Of a DNA stretch of 64,000 bases, positions 21,676-34,104 are shown piece by piece. Within the stretch, counting starts at the first letter, position 1, and each line of letters opens with the position of its first letter. The notes under the pieces were generated by a model. It did not search any database, was not told the DNA's origin, and was given only the letters and a program-made list of their open reading frames with translations. Position numbers and translations under genes: made by a program. Source of the DNA: Hymenopellis radicata (taxonomy: Eukaryota > Basidiomycota > Agaricomycetes > Agaricales > Physalacriaceae); NCBI GenBank assembly GCA_015501595.1, contig JADNRX010000001.1, positions 682,001-746,000 on the forward strand, read 5' to 3'.

Positions 21676-23406
21676 ATGGCCCCAAAAGCAAAGCCCGCTG
21701 CCGCCGCCAACAACGGCTCTGCCAAAGCCGCCCCCAACGGCAAGGCTGCTGCCGCTGGTCCCGTGGTCGAGAAAACGGACACGTTGGACCTTTCTCAGTC
21801 GTCGACGAGCAAGCCCGACAAGAAGGCATACGACGCCGAGCAGGAGCGCATTAAGAACGAAATAGATGCTCTCCAGGCCAAGCTCGTGCGTCTCGTTTGT
21901 TCTTGTCGTGGCAATACAGCATACTCACAAGGTGTAGAACGCTGTCCGCGACAAAATATCACTTGCTACGAAGCCCTCTGGCAATGAGCGCCGGCTTCAA
22001 CTCCGCGCTGAGCTCGACGGTCTCCGCGGGCAGCAAACGTCCAACAAGGCGTCGAGGGGCAAAATCCTGGACCAAGTAAAGGCACTACAGGAAACCATTC
22101 AGAAAAAGGTAGCGTTCTTCCGCCAGTCCATCTCTCGCGCCAACACATTCATGTTGCTCAGATCAAGGACATTCAAGCTGCACAGTCCAAGATTCCCTTC
22201 AAAACCGTTGCCGAGGTCGATGCTCGCATAAAGTGCGTTTACTCCTACTCTGTACAACCCTATACTCATAATTGACGTTCCTTTAGGACTCTCGAAAAGC
22301 AGGTAGAATCAGGAAACATGAAACTCGCCGACGAGAAGCGGGCAGTCCAGGAAATGAGTACTTGCAAACGGAACAGGCGTACCGTGGAAGGCTTCCAGTC
22401 TATCCAGGACTCAATTGAGACAGACCGCAAGACTATTGAAGATCTCCGGAAACAGCTGGACGACCCAGACTTCAAAGCGACGTCTGACCGCTTCGACACG
22501 ATCAAGGCTGAGCTTGACGAGCTGAAGAAGGAGGGCGACGAGGCTTACGCTGGTCGGTCCAAGCTGTTTGAGGAACGCGATGACCTGCAGAACCAGCTGA
22601 ACGTTCTGTGGACATCCAAGCGCGAATCGTCGCAGCAATACCGGGACAACAACGACCGATACTGGGCCAAGGTCAACGAGGACCGGGCACGTCGCGCTGA
22701 GCGAGCGAGGGCCCAGCGCGCCGCAGAGGAAGCCGAGAAAAAGCGCGAGGTCGCACAGCGTCTGCGCGACGAGGCGGAGCTGCCCGCGTTCCAGGCACAG
22801 ATCGAGGACTGCCAGACGCTCATCGACTTTTTCTCCGGCAAGAGCACCACAGTCACGCTGAAGAGTGCTTCTGCGGCCAAGGCGGAGGTGGCTGGTGTCC
22901 CCAAACTGGAGATTCGGCAGGTGGATGCCGCGCCGGAGGGTCTCGTCGCGCGCAAGAAAAAGGGCGAGGTCGAGGTCAACTACTTTGTCGCGTCCAAGGG
23001 CAAGGGCAAGAATAAAAAAGGCACGCCCAAGCCCCAGGTCGAGCAAGAGCAGCAGCCGTCGAGCGACAGATTCGTCGTGTCGCTCGCGAATCTGTCTGCG
23101 CTCATGGAGTTTTCTATTCCCCCGCCTACTTCACAATCCGACGTTCCTCGCCTCATTGAGGATCTGACGACGAAGAAGAACTGGTTCCAGGCGAACCAGG
23201 ACCGCGTCACCAAGGAGAACATCGCAAAGGCCGAGGCCCAGATTCTCAAGCTGGCTGCTAGCGCGAAGGAGATTACGCCAGAGGTTCCGCTGGAACCTTA
23301 CTCGACCCCGATATCCGCAGATATCCCCAACGCCGCAGTGCCAAGTGAAGAAGTTGACGCAAAGCTGGAGGCAGTGGAGGAGCAGGAGAGCGCCGCGGAT
23401 TCATAA
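21676..23406 (+). CDS. BFR1: Bfr1-type polysome-associated mRNP protein
   Basis: Bfr1 family proteins associate with polysomes at the ER and with mRNP complexes, and affect secretion and nuclear segregation in yeast. Four exons sum to 1,572 bases, 523 residues. The amino end is Ala/Lys rich. Coiled-coil segments follow (GNERRLQLRAELDGLRGQQ, SKIPFKTVAEVDARIKTLEK, CKRNRRTVEGFQSIQDSIE, RAQRAAEEAEKKREVAQR), then CQTLIDFFSG, FVASKGKGKNKKGTPKP and a carboxy domain. The order matches the family. Introns: 21886-21937, 22109-22161, 22233-22286. It follows NHP2 on the same strand after a 122-base gap; both act in RNA metabolism, but a shared control is only inferred. Confidence 0.88.
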
Positions 23407-23491
23407 CCAATTGGAAATCTTAATTAATGTTCCCCACTCATACCACGGCTTCTACTTTATGTTTCTATGGATAAAAGCAGGATACAGAACA

Positions 23492-23509
23492 AATATATAT
23501 ATATATATT
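23492..23509 (+). repeat. (AT)n microsatellite
   Basis: An uninterrupted run of alternating A and T in the probable 3' untranslated region of BFR1. Confidence 0.8.
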
Positions 23510-23726
23510 GATATAACAAAGCCTACTTAGGACAGGGCTAAGTGTCCTGAACGACATGATTAAAAAGGGTGAATCGCAACTTTACGGATATCAAGGAGCA
23601 AAGGTAATACAGGTATTTAGACGAAAATGAAGCAGCAAGTCAAGCAGTAAGCACAGTAGGAAAAGGTAGTAATATAGTACTAAATTCCGCGGTGGCCCAA
23701 CAAAGAAAGAGAAAAGCGATGGAGAT

Positions 23727-26675
23727 CTAAACATTAGGTGTCTCCGCCTTGACAGGCTCCGGCTCTCCAGATGCGCCCTCGGGTTCGCTCGAGGGCGTAC
23801 TGGATTGCATACCCAAATCTTGGGGTGTAAAATTGGAAACATCAAAGGTGTTTCCTGATCCAGAGAAATCACCGAAAGGGAGACCTGAGGAGTGGCCAGG
23901 TATCGAGTCGTCCTGGTTCGGCGAGGTGTCCATGTACGACAGCGAACTGTATCCATCAGGCGTGAATCCAGACGACGACCCGTCCATAGAATTATTAGGG
24001 AAGGGTTCGTTTTGCAGCGCCGCGAGCATGCTTGACGTCGTTGGCGTCATCATGTGCTGCGGCCTGACGTCCATCGAGTTGAAATTTTCCTGGCCGGCCA
24101 TGGGAGACAAGGAAAAGAATTGTTGTTGCATGACAGGCTCCACAGACGCAGCAACGGAATTCGTGGACAGCGCCACACTCCTAAGAACATTAACCGCAAT
24201 CCAGTCGCTACAGCCAAAGTCAGAAAACGAAGCAAAGATAGTTGGTTCGAGACGCACTCCAGGAATAATTTGAGTATCTGGAACGCCCCAAAAGCAGGAT
24301 CGCTACGAATAGTCTGAAGGACGGACATTAGAACAGCCGAATGAAAAAAGCATTTGGCTTACCAGATCCCTCATTACTTGACTGGTAACATATCCCCATC
24401 GGATGAGCACGCTCCGTGAGCTCATGGTCCCTCTATCCTCGCCACCGTGCATCGCTCGACTCCCTCCCATTAATCTGTCACAGCACTTGTCCGCCCACGA
24501 CATGACCTCCCTCACAGGTTCCGTAGTTTTTGAGAGGCTGTCCATCATCGAAACGAATTCCACCTCCAAAAGCTGGACGAGGTCCTCATGCCGGCAATTG
24601 CAGACAAGCGCAGACTGATTCCGAACAGACTCAAAATCGACTTTCTGCCATGAACGCCGCATTTCAGCCAATTGCTTCTGATTCGTTAGAACGGTATTGA
24701 GAGCTTGAGTGACTTGGTATATATCGAGGAATCGTACTGAGAACACGTCAGTATGAGATGCAATACCAAGAAGGAAGACGACTGACAAACAAGGTGGCCA
24801 AAACGGGCGCCGAGCTCTACTTTTGGTTCAACAAAGGTGTTTCCATATCCCTCTAGCGCAACGAGCAGTATCTTCTCCATCTTGTTCGCAAACTGCCGAA
24901 GATTAGTTAAAGATGCCGAGGGTATAGGCGACAGCATTTGTAGTCGAAGGAACTCCAGAATCTCCTGTATCAGTGTGTCAGATACAACTTTTTAAAGCGT
25001 GGGGGGAAAGCACAAACATCATAGACAATAGCATCTGCTTTCGCCATGAGACCTGCTATAGCGGGAGCATGAACAACTTCTCGATGCTGTCCATTCAGGC
25101 TCGACCAGAAACTCCGTAAATGGAGCTCAAACTGATCAAATCTAAACGAACGAACACTTTCCAGGAGATTATCAAGATGGTCCTGGAACCAGCCCCATAC
25201 TTCACGCGCGGCTATCCCGTGAGGAGATGTAGAATTAGAGCCAACAGCGTCTTCGATCGAGGGGAAGTGTGGGAATTGACGAACAGAAAGAGACTGCTGG
25301 GAAGCGAGGTAAGGAACAGCACTTGCAGAAGAGGAAGTCGGAGATTCATGAGATTGAATAGGGAGACCTGGATCCGCTTGCGGATGCCGACGAATAGAGG
25401 CCTGTTGAGGGAAAGCGCCTGGAGGCCGCTGGGCTGCTTGTACCTGAGATAGTAACGTTGCCGCTGTTGGTGTTTTATCGCTCATGTCCGGGGGAAACAC
25501 AGTTCCCTTCACATCACCGGACAAGGCTAAGGAGTTGCGTTTCGATCCCATCGCGGAGTTAACTCCTTCGGAATCATCATCGTCCTCGTCGTCTGCTCCT
25601 TCACTTCGCTCGGCAGCTTCGGCCTGTTCATTAGCGAGACGGGCGGCGTTGATGGAGGGCTGACCAGCGTTGTTGTTGGACTTGTGAATGTAATCCTGTA
25701 GCCATTCCGCCTCGGCTGATGTGGCGGGTCGGATACCGCAATCTGGATCAAGACTGTGATGAGAACACGTGTAACATCAGTGAGGGGCTGTACGCACAAT
25801 GATATTTGCTGTTTCCTCTCACTCCGAGACGGCGTGTTTTGATTGTGGGAAAACAGAGCCGGATAGCCTTGCCCAATGTAGCCGTGTTGATGTGGGGGAT
25901 ATTGTACTGCTCGCAGACCCGTCGATATGAGAAATAGAGGCCCTGGCGGGGCACGTTGCCGTCAGGGTAAGGCGCATAGTTGGCAGTGAGCCTGCAAGTA
26001 GAAAGTAAGAAAAAAAAAGTGCGATCGACGACGGATCAGGACGCACCACTGCTGCACAAAGATCTGCTTTGCGCGGTCTGAAGCGCTAGTCGTTGTCGCG
26101 GCGCGGACATTGGCTGCGAGTTTCTCGAGGGCCTGGTCGCCGAGGGACATGCGACCAAACGCTCCCGCGGCATGGATAGCCTCCTGAGTCGGTGCCATGG
26201 TATGGTGGCCACCACCGAACATAGACTGGTAGTCTGGACCGGCACTACCGAGATACATGGAAATGTCGTCTGTCTCTGAGGACGAGGAATGAATGCTGTC
26301 GGTGTCGCGGGGGTACGGAGACGCGGCGGCTCGGGCGCGGCTATGGCTAGGGCGCAGATGGTTTTTGAGTGCCGGGTTTGTGATATTGTGGTTCGGAGGA
26401 GCCTGGCTGGTCAGCATTAGGTAAAATAAACAGACAAGAGGGCTCACTGGATCCATGCCAGGATGGCCTCCGAGATGATAGGTGGCGCGGTATAAGTCCT
26501 CGGCTGTCGGCGGCATCCCGTGCATGCGCGAGAGGCCGCCCTGCGACGAATGTGGGCGCGAGTTGGAAGAATGGGTCGACGACGATGAGACCGAGTTGGA
26601 GCGAGAATGAGAGTGGATCGGAAGAAAGTCGAGGGGCATGTTTGTCGACATCATCTGCATATTGACGGCTGCCAT
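23727..26675 (-). CDS. RFX-type winged-helix transcription factor
   Basis: Regulatory factor X family; in fungi (Crt1/Rfx1) these repress or control DNA-damage and cell-cycle genes. Eight exons sum to 2,592 bases, 863 residues. After a Ser-rich amino region, the RFX DNA-binding domain spans roughly residues 200-275: QQWLTANYAPYPDGNVPRQG, LYFSYRRVCEQYNIPHINTA, TLGKAIRLCFPTIKTRRLG, then VRGNSKYHYCGIRP. The central dimerisation-like region includes SFRFDQFELHLRSFWSSL, LEFLRLQMLSP and GSFRxIK-type SDPAFGAFQILKLFLDDWI. The acidic, Ser/Pro-rich carboxy part may activate transcription. Introns: 26403-26447, 25992-26046, 25743-25797, 24965-25017, 24737-24786, 24314-24362, 24208-24257. It lies about 5 kb from UVE1, but no joint control is shown. 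Confidence 0.93.
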
Positions 26676-26973
26676 GGCTGGGAACGAAGGCGAAAAGAGT
26701 GGATGCGGACCAGCCGTGGGCAATAAGTAAAGGATTACGGTCAAGCAGCAGCAGTAAAGTAAGAAAAAGTAACAAGCCCGTCAACTGCTAATGAACGGAA
26801 TGACGGTCTGCGCGAGAGTGTGGTGGATACGATCTGGGATTACAATTTCACTAGGTGTATCGTCAAGGTAACCAGATGCCACCCCCTTGCCAACAACGCC
26901 TTATATCCTTCCCACGATCTCGACATATCATACACTCATCATTCCGTCTCATCACATCCTCAAATTGAAACAG

Positions 26974-29460
26974 CTAACCAGAGCCCAGGTACATGTATTT
27001 GCGAAACCTCTTCCGCATCTTTCTCTCCTGTTCAGCCCCCAGCCGCCGCGCCAGTCCGACCCACGACCCCACCGTAAGATCCGCCAGCTCGTACGGCGTG
27101 TACTCGCTTTTTTCTACTGGGCCTTTCCGCAATGACTTGGGTAGATTTTGAAGAGGAACGGGATAATTAAACTCGCCCCCTCCTAATAAAGGATGCAAAT
27201 CTGTAGCAGCATACGTTGTGTATTCCAATTTGAAATCGGGCTTGCGAGTTTTGTTCCCTCCTGCGAGATCCGGAATGTAATACTATCCTGAATCGTCAAC
27301 TTTGTCCTCCTCAACTGTCGTTTCATACCTGTGCATATCCCAACGGACTCCATAGCTGATTGCGCCTCGACGGCGCATCCGGATCAGAGTGCCACGTATT
27401 ATTCAGAATACATTTCCAAGAGTGGCGGTACTCCTCCTCCTTGCAGTAAGTCGCCTTGTTTCCGTGGTCGCCACGATGATGCGATGGTTTCCGTCCACGT
27501 TTGTTCTGCGTCTCCTGATTTCGGTCTACTGTCTGTACACCAGATCCCCGGAGCGCTGAAATGTTGTACGAGTATACCCGGAACGTTGGTAGATACGGGT
27601 TAGGCACCACGGGAGGCGACACGTTAATGACCCCGTATTGGTCCAAGTCTGTCTTTCCGGCCTTTGGGAGTGCACCAAAGTCGTTCAATAGGGCGTCACA
27701 GAGGTCTTCCTCGTCCGAGGTCCCCATTCGTATCTTTTTACCTTGATCAACGTCAAGCAACAGATCCACCGCCTCGACGAAGAAGAACTAAACGGGGTCA
27801 GTTAGTCGATGATAATGCGCGAGAAAAGGCCGGTCATACATGGTCCGCGTTCATGTGCTGGTAGAGCGTGAGACGAGGAGCCATAAAAGTAAACCTGAAG
27901 CAACGTACCCCATACAAATGCCCCAGGATAATATCCTGGAACCGGAGTGAAAGTTCTACGTATCGAACATACTAAGAAGGATAAGACCGACGAAACCGAA
28001 CTATGCTGGTTTCGACTTACACATTCTGGGTAATAGTTCCCCGGCGATGGAGGGACGTGACCTTTAAGCATCGTTAGATCATGATTCTGTTCCGACTGCA
28101 AGCCGTCTAACCTGTTAACCAAACCTGCGCGAAATCAGCACCAAAATAGAGCGATTATGATCAACCATACAAGCATATTGCGAGATCGATAGGTCTTCAA
28201 CTGGACTTCCAACCAGTCAAACTGCAGGTTACCGGGGTCATTACCCTCTCGAGAGTTACAACCGCCCACAGCTAGGTGTGAAACGGATTAGATGAATCAA
28301 AGCGCACAGCACGGGATTTACCTTTGTTCGAATCATAGAAATACATTGTGTTGAGGCTGATAGCCGCGACAGACCCCGGAATGACCTCTGTAGAATAATA
28401 GGCGCCACGTTGGAAAACTTGGTGGTAGGGAAAAGGTATAAACTGCTTCCATATGCTGAGGTCCAAGATCAGCGGAAATAGTCGCCTCATAGAAGTGTCG
28501 CTTACGAGGAAAACTCATTAGTAACGGCATTGGGACCTACAAAAGGCGTTGAGCGAAGGAAATGGGGTCTGATGAGAGGTTCACCTGCAGTCATAATGTT
28601 CTGGATTCACGTCAATTAGTATATATGGATGCAGAGAGAACATAATTACATGAGCTATAAACAAGTCACTTGTGAATCAGAATTAGCACATAGGGTGAGG
28701 AAGGCTTCCACTCACGCCACAGGTCGTTGTTGCCTATGTTTAGAATTACTGGACCGGATCTTCAAGAAGAATAAGAACCGTACCGAGGCTTGGTACAACA
28801 GGTATCCCTTTACTCGCGAATATCTTGTCCATCTTTTTAGCAACGGCGCGATTGAGGTCAAATATCTCGGCGGGTGTGCGTGGTACTTTGTGGTCGTTAT
28901 CGTGTCTTTGACGCGTCTTAGAGCTAGAGTGGCGAAGAAACATGCGACTGACCTCGCATTGTCTCCTGTCCCTACAGTGGATCAGTGATAATGATATGGA
29001 GACTGATATAGCACACTGACACACGACGAAATCAATCTCGGAAGACCAGTGCTTGTCAAGAAAGTCCAAAGTATAGTTTGTTAATCTTAGCGGCGAATCA
29101 CATTCCCTGCAAGGGTGTAAGACGTGCCGACAAGCATCGACAATAACATACGAATAGGCCGTGCCCCAGAAGTCAGCCCTATCCTTCTTCTTTTTTGGCT
29201 TCTTCCTGTGACAGGCTTTGTCCAGTGATTTATGGGCCTTGTAGTAGGGGTCTGGATGCATGTCTGTGATTTGGATAAAGCGTCCGTGAAGCTTTCGTGG
29301 GGCATCTGGGCGCAAAATGAATGAATCGAGGCGGACATGGCGTAAGGGGCATACCCTTCGCTGGTACCTGAATTGGGAACTGGGTAGGCGCACACAGAGT
29401 GTCGGAGATGGACAGCGAAAAAGCGAGCAGAAATATAAGCGAGAAATTGAGCGAGTACAT
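26974..29460 (-). CDS. PPN1: vacuolar endopolyphosphatase (Ppn1-like)
   Basis: Cleaves inorganic polyphosphate chains internally, in the vacuole. Seventeen exons sum to 1,695 bases, 564 residues. An amino-terminal signal anchor (FSLIFLLAFSLSI) is followed by the calcineurin-like metallophosphatase motifs: FIQITDMHPDPYY, VVWTGDNARHDND, PVVPSLGNND, MLVWLTGHVPPSPG and ILGHLYGHMNADH. These give the Asp/His/Asn metal ligands in the usual order. The carboxy part YYIPDLAGGNKTRKPDFKLEY is also conserved. Six exons are 19 bases or shorter: 19 (28953-28971), 18 (28716-28733), 5 (28650-28654), 16 (28585-28600), 13 (28112-28124) and 18 (27840-27857). The in-frame sum and unbroken motifs argue these are real micro-exons. 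A palindrome ATCACGTGAT lies at 29666-29675 upstream. Confidence 0.93.
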
Positions 29461-29665
29461 GGTGGTATTGGACAAGCCGAGCAGACCACCATTATGGGCA
29501 CTCTGTGCAGAGGAGGCAAAGGAACGTTCGCGACGTCATTGGTGCGGCAGTTACCGAACCCCGGCGTACGCGATCTTGCAGATCTTCAAGGTGACACGAG
29601 TTTTCATTTGGTTTACACGATGTATCTGCAAGCGAAACACGTCGGAACGCGAGTAAGAAACATTC

Positions 29666-29675
29666 ATCACGTGAT
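29666..29675. promoter_or_regulatory. ATCACGTGAT palindrome upstream of PPN1
   Basis: A perfect 10-base palindrome around a CACGTG core, 206 bases before the PPN1 start. In yeast, phosphate genes are switched by the bHLH factor Pho4 through CACGTG sites; a similar role here is inference only. Confidence 0.4.
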
Positions 29676-29845
29676 TGACTTGCGCCACACTTATATCAGG
29701 AGTCAAGTACAGCTCGATTCATAACACGCCTAGTCTAATAACATTACAAAAAAAAAGTGCGACTACTGGTACAATGGAAGCCAAGACTAGGTGATATACA
29801 GACGATACAGGATTGATTGCAATGAGTGTGCAGTGCCAACAGCAA

Positions 29846-30417
29846 TTACTGTGTCTTGATGCCGCGTGCGGCGCTCGAGTGGATGGGGCTCGATGGAGGC
29901 GTGTGTAATGCCAGCAGGCGTGTGCAATTGTCGCCTGAATTGAGCACGTCTCTAAGAGACTTCTCCGCGAGGTGGCAAACCTAGACGACGCGTCAACATA
30001 GTGCCGACGGAGAGGAGCGGCGTTGATGAGCTTACCCTGCTGTAGCCACCTGGCTGGAGGGTCGAGCGACTCTTTGCGATCATGTTATGAACGGCATCGT
30101 ACGTGTAGCGGCGACTGTGATGCGGCGTCAGTGGCATAACAGCGTCGTGAAAGAGATAGACTGACAAGATACTCTCAAGCTCTGTCCTCGAACGAGGAAG
30201 AATGAAAAGGTCTGCGCCTTTGAGGTAGCGATCCAAGGCCTGATATGCTACACAACCGGCAAGGTGAGTCTCGTTGATTGAGCTCTCTATGTCCCAGTGG
30301 GACCCATTGTCGCTAGTAAAAGTCAGGACCGCCACAAACGTCGGACACGAAAGGAACGTACGTGATGTAGTTGTACGCAACGGTTTCAGCAGATGTAGGA
30401 CCAAAGAATCTATCCAT
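29846..30417 (-). CDS. small conserved protein, unknown function
   Basis: Three exons (introns 30313-30361 and 29981-30035) sum to 468 bases, 155 residues. It begins MDRFFGPTSAETVAYNYITD and continues with NGSHWDIESSINETHLAG and LTPHHSRRYTYDAVHNMI. I believe similar proteins exist in other mushrooms but know no function or domain. The start was chosen because the first residues are well formed and no upstream in-frame coding is evident. No signal peptide or membrane helix is seen. Confidence 0.6.
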
Positions 30418-30995
30418 AGAATGGAGTACAATGGAATGCAGTGGTGGTGGAGGGGAGGTAGCTGAGGCAGACGCGGGTTTGCAGGCTTTAATAGGCAAGT
30501 AGTAAGCGCTGGGAAAAGAGTACAGGGCGAACGTTGCTGATTGTGGGAACCGGAGAGAAGATACCAGACTGGGGTTGCAAGCAAACTTCGAGTCAACAGG
30601 AGTCAAAATCGCCGATTATTTTTGATCGCATGGCACACGTTCGTAATCTCAATCGTCGGCATCTCCATCTCCGAACGGTTCAACGGAGCTCGGAGCGGAC
30701 TTGAAGTCTTGACTCCATACAATCCATCTCTGAATTCTCTCTCTCTCTTACAATCAGTCAAACCGCAGAGATCTCATTGAATATTCCGGCTCAATTCCAT
30801 TGCTTACCCATTTCAGTCCCGGTTTCCCTGGTCTTTCCCCAATCTTCCCAACAACGTACCACGTCAACAGTAATTATTATCACCGGGCTTCGTCACGGGC
30901 TTGGCATTCGCGTAGCGTCTCTCCTAATAAAGGCTCCTAATCTTCGTCCTGACCCTCCAGAAGCATTGCCAAGCCGCAGCTCTTCGCTACCAAAT
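30418..30995. promoter_or_regulatory. divergent intergenic region upstream of acetoacetyl-CoA synthetase
   Basis: 578 bases between two divergent starts. An open frame runs into the acetoacetyl-CoA synthetase from 30777, but it lacks an in-frame ATG before 30996. It contains a CT-rich tract (about 30735-30750) typical of fungal promoters close to transcription starts. Confidence 0.4.
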
Positions 30996-33738
30996 ATGAC
31001 CCTCACCTCCTCAACTGCCCCATTACACCAACCTTGCAATCCAGAACAATCTGCAACGTTCCGCTTTCTCCGCGCTGTCAATGCTAGATATGGTCTATCT
31101 CTGACGTCGTACGAGGAGCTCTATGCCTGGTCAACAACCCATATCGATGCTTTCTGGTCAGCTGTGTGGGATGAGACACACGTTGTAGGTGTCAAGGGAA
31201 GCCATGTAGTCGACGCCCAAGCCAAGCCGTCGGAGAATCCCCTTTGGTTCTCGGACTCTAAACTCAACTGGGCGGAGAATATGCTTCGTGTACGCTCCGA
31301 CAAGCATGCAATCATCCAAGCCAGTCAGTATGCAGACCGACTGCATCCACTCGTCTAATGCGTGCCGCCTTTCAGCCGAACCCACTTCGAGTATTCCTTC
31401 TAGTGTCCGTCAAGTCACATATGCGCAGCTCTACGATACCGTTGCTGATGTCGTATCCTCTCTCTTACACAACGGCTTTCAGCCTGGTGATCGGGTGGCG
31501 TCTTACGCTTCCAACTGTATCGTAAGCCTGCTTCGCTATCGCAACAGATTCTTCGCTTTGATTCTGTTCAGGAAAATGTAATTGCGTGTTTAGCTACAGC
31601 GGCTATTGGTGGCATTTGGGTCAGCGCGGCCGCAGACTTTGGCCCCGATGGGGTACTAGAGCGGTTCGTGCGTTGATTTGAATGCCCAACAAACGCCAAT
31701 CTCGTTTCCGTTTCGCAGATTCCAACAAGTCTCGCCGAAATTTGTATTCACCGTCGACGCTGTCATGTCAGTCGTTCTGACATCTTTCCGTTTTGACTGT
31801 CTGAACAATTCATAGCTATAATGGCAAAGTTCACGACCATTTAGCAAAGGTCTCCGCACTTCTCAAAGGGCTCTCAAACAAGCCCACAGTAATCATTATC
31901 GAGTCGGGAGTCGTTCAAACAGGAGACTCCCAAACCGAATTTTCTACCTGGAATGAGTTTGTAACGCAAGGACAGTCACAGAAATTAGGTAGGACTGAAT
32001 CTGGTGAAATCAAGTGGTATCGAGGGACGTTCAACGACCCTCTTTGGATCCTCTTTAGCTCTGGCACCACCGGTGAGTGGAATACTTATATGCGGGTCCC
32101 TGGCTTAACTACGGTAATTAGGCCTTCCAAAGTATGTCGCTTTCACGAGAAACGGCGCAGCAGCTCACGTTGTTAATCAGACCAATTGTTCACCGCGCTG
32201 GGGGCATGCTTCTGCAGTCCAACAAAGAGTTCTTGATATGTGGCGACCTTCAACCCACTGATGTCTTTTTCTACTACACGACAACGTTAGTCTACTGTTC
32301 TTCCTGAACTTCACTGCCTCAAACGGGTCCTTCTAGTGGCTGGATGATGTGGAACTTCTTGGTTAGCGCCCTCACGGTCGGCTGTACTCTCGTTCTCTAC
32401 GACGGTAGTCCTCTTCGAGACCCGTCCTTCCTTTGGACGTTGGTAGACGATCTTGACATTTCCATTTTCGGAACCAGCGCAAAGTACATCGACGCCTTGT
32501 CGGTGTGTGGACGTTGTCGTCTTCCGGAGGTGTCACCCTGATCGTCGCACAGAAAGTCTACAAACCTCGCGATCATCACAGTCTCAAAGGCCTCCGACAC
32601 ATCTATTCTACAGGTTCCCCACTCTCGGCGCCGCTCTATGATTATGTTTATCAACACATTCATCCGCATATCTTGCTGGGCTCGATTACTGGTACGCCAG
32701 TTTACGCGATACCGAATCCCTAATACGATTGCCGCAGGCGGGACTGATATCTGTTCTCTTTTCGCGGGGATGTGTTCGGCGCTACCCGTGTATCGCGGCG
32801 AAATTCAATGTCGCATGCTCGGTATGGCAATTGAAAGCTTCACTTCTGAAGGCAAGGTTAGCGGATCGCAGACACCCGGAGAACTTGTATGTTTGCGGCC
32901 TTTCCCTTGTATGCCTGCAGGCTTTTGGCCGTTACCTGGTTTTGGATCTGCCGAAAGCGTGGAAGCGGCTAAGGAGCGATACAGACAAGCCTATTTTGCA
33001 GAATTTGATGGTGTCTGGTGTACGGCTCGGTTTTTCCTGTGGCGTATCGATCGCGCAATTAATTCACTTATCTTTAGATCACGGCGACCACGTTCTTATC
33101 ACAGATTCGAAGTCGGGCAATGGTGGTGGGGTGGTCATGCTGGGTCGGTCAGATGGAGTCCTGTGAGTACGGAATTCAATGTTACGTTTGCGATCGTTCA
33201 TGTTATCCAGCAACCCATCTGGCGTGCGTTTTGGGTCTGCGGAGATATACGACGTGATAGAGCTCTGTTTTCCCGCAGCCACACCAGAACACGGGATAGT
33301 CGACTGTCTTGCTGTTGGGCAGCTGATCGAGCAAGGCTCAGATGAACGTGTTATCCTCTTCGTGAAACTGCCCTCTGGGCGCGCATTATCTCCGCAATTG
33401 GAGAAAGATATCAAGGCGGCGATACGCCAAAGACGCAGTCCTCGCCATGTGCCAGCCAAGGTGAGTAGACTGGATTGAAAGAAGTGCGGAACCCACCTGC
33501 TCTCAGATCATGCAAGCGCCGGATGTTCCATACACTCTAAACGGCAAACGTGTTGAAGTCCTAGTTAAGAAGGTACCTTCCGCGGAGCTATAAAATGGTC
33601 AACAAACACTGATCACCCTTTCAGATCATTAATGGAGCCCCTTTGTCGATCGCGAACCCCGCCACACTGTCGAATCCAGAGTGTCTTGAGTTTTTCTATG
33701 AAGTGGGTAAATTGTTGAGGAGCGAGGTTGAACAATGA
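30996..33738 (+). CDS. AACS: acetoacetyl-CoA synthetase
   Basis: Activates acetoacetate to acetoacetyl-CoA with ATP, feeding sterol and lipid synthesis in the cytosol. Fourteen exons sum to 2,088 bases, 695 residues, the usual size of the family. The acetyl-CoA synthetase-like N-terminal motif is present (FWSAVWDE, NPLWFSDSKLNWAENML). The adenylation core follows: the P-loop WILFSSGTTGLPKPIVHRAG, TGWMMWNFLVSAL, STGSPLSAPLYDYVY, the motif GGTDICSLF and the hinge HGDHVLITDSKSGNGGGVVM. The C-terminal LNPSGVRFGSAEIY and VPYTLNGKRVEV, with its catalytic Lys, are also present. Exon 6 is only 10 bases (32122-32131) and lies inside the P-loop. All introns are GT-AG, 46-58 bases. Confidence 0.95.
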
Positions 33739-34104
33739 GCATGCAATTACAGACTTGTACACTACGGTTTCTATGGTACATCATCCGCGCTGATCTTCAG
33801 AGCAACAAATGGGTGGCTGTGCAAGAACTTCACCGGATATGGTCATAGATAAGATAAACATTTGATTTTGCCTTATGTCACCGGTTCCCGGGGGCAACGG
33901 AGATTTCGAGGTTTCCTTCACCTCGACTGAGTTGTCTTGACTCTTTTCCACATTCATCGCGATATACCTTGACCAGCGGTCTCCTGCAATCCGTCTTACT
34001 GCTTCAACTTACATTCATTTCCATCTCGCGACAACCGCATCTCCGTCTGTTCCGAGTTCATGTTTGCCTCGTGTTGAAGCGCTCCAGCCTACATCCACGT
34101 TATC
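33739..34104. promoter_or_regulatory. intergenic region before the MARVEL-like cluster
   Basis: 366 bases without a supported gene. It presumably holds the acetoacetyl-CoA synthetase 3' end and the promoter of the first membrane-protein gene. Confidence 0.35.
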
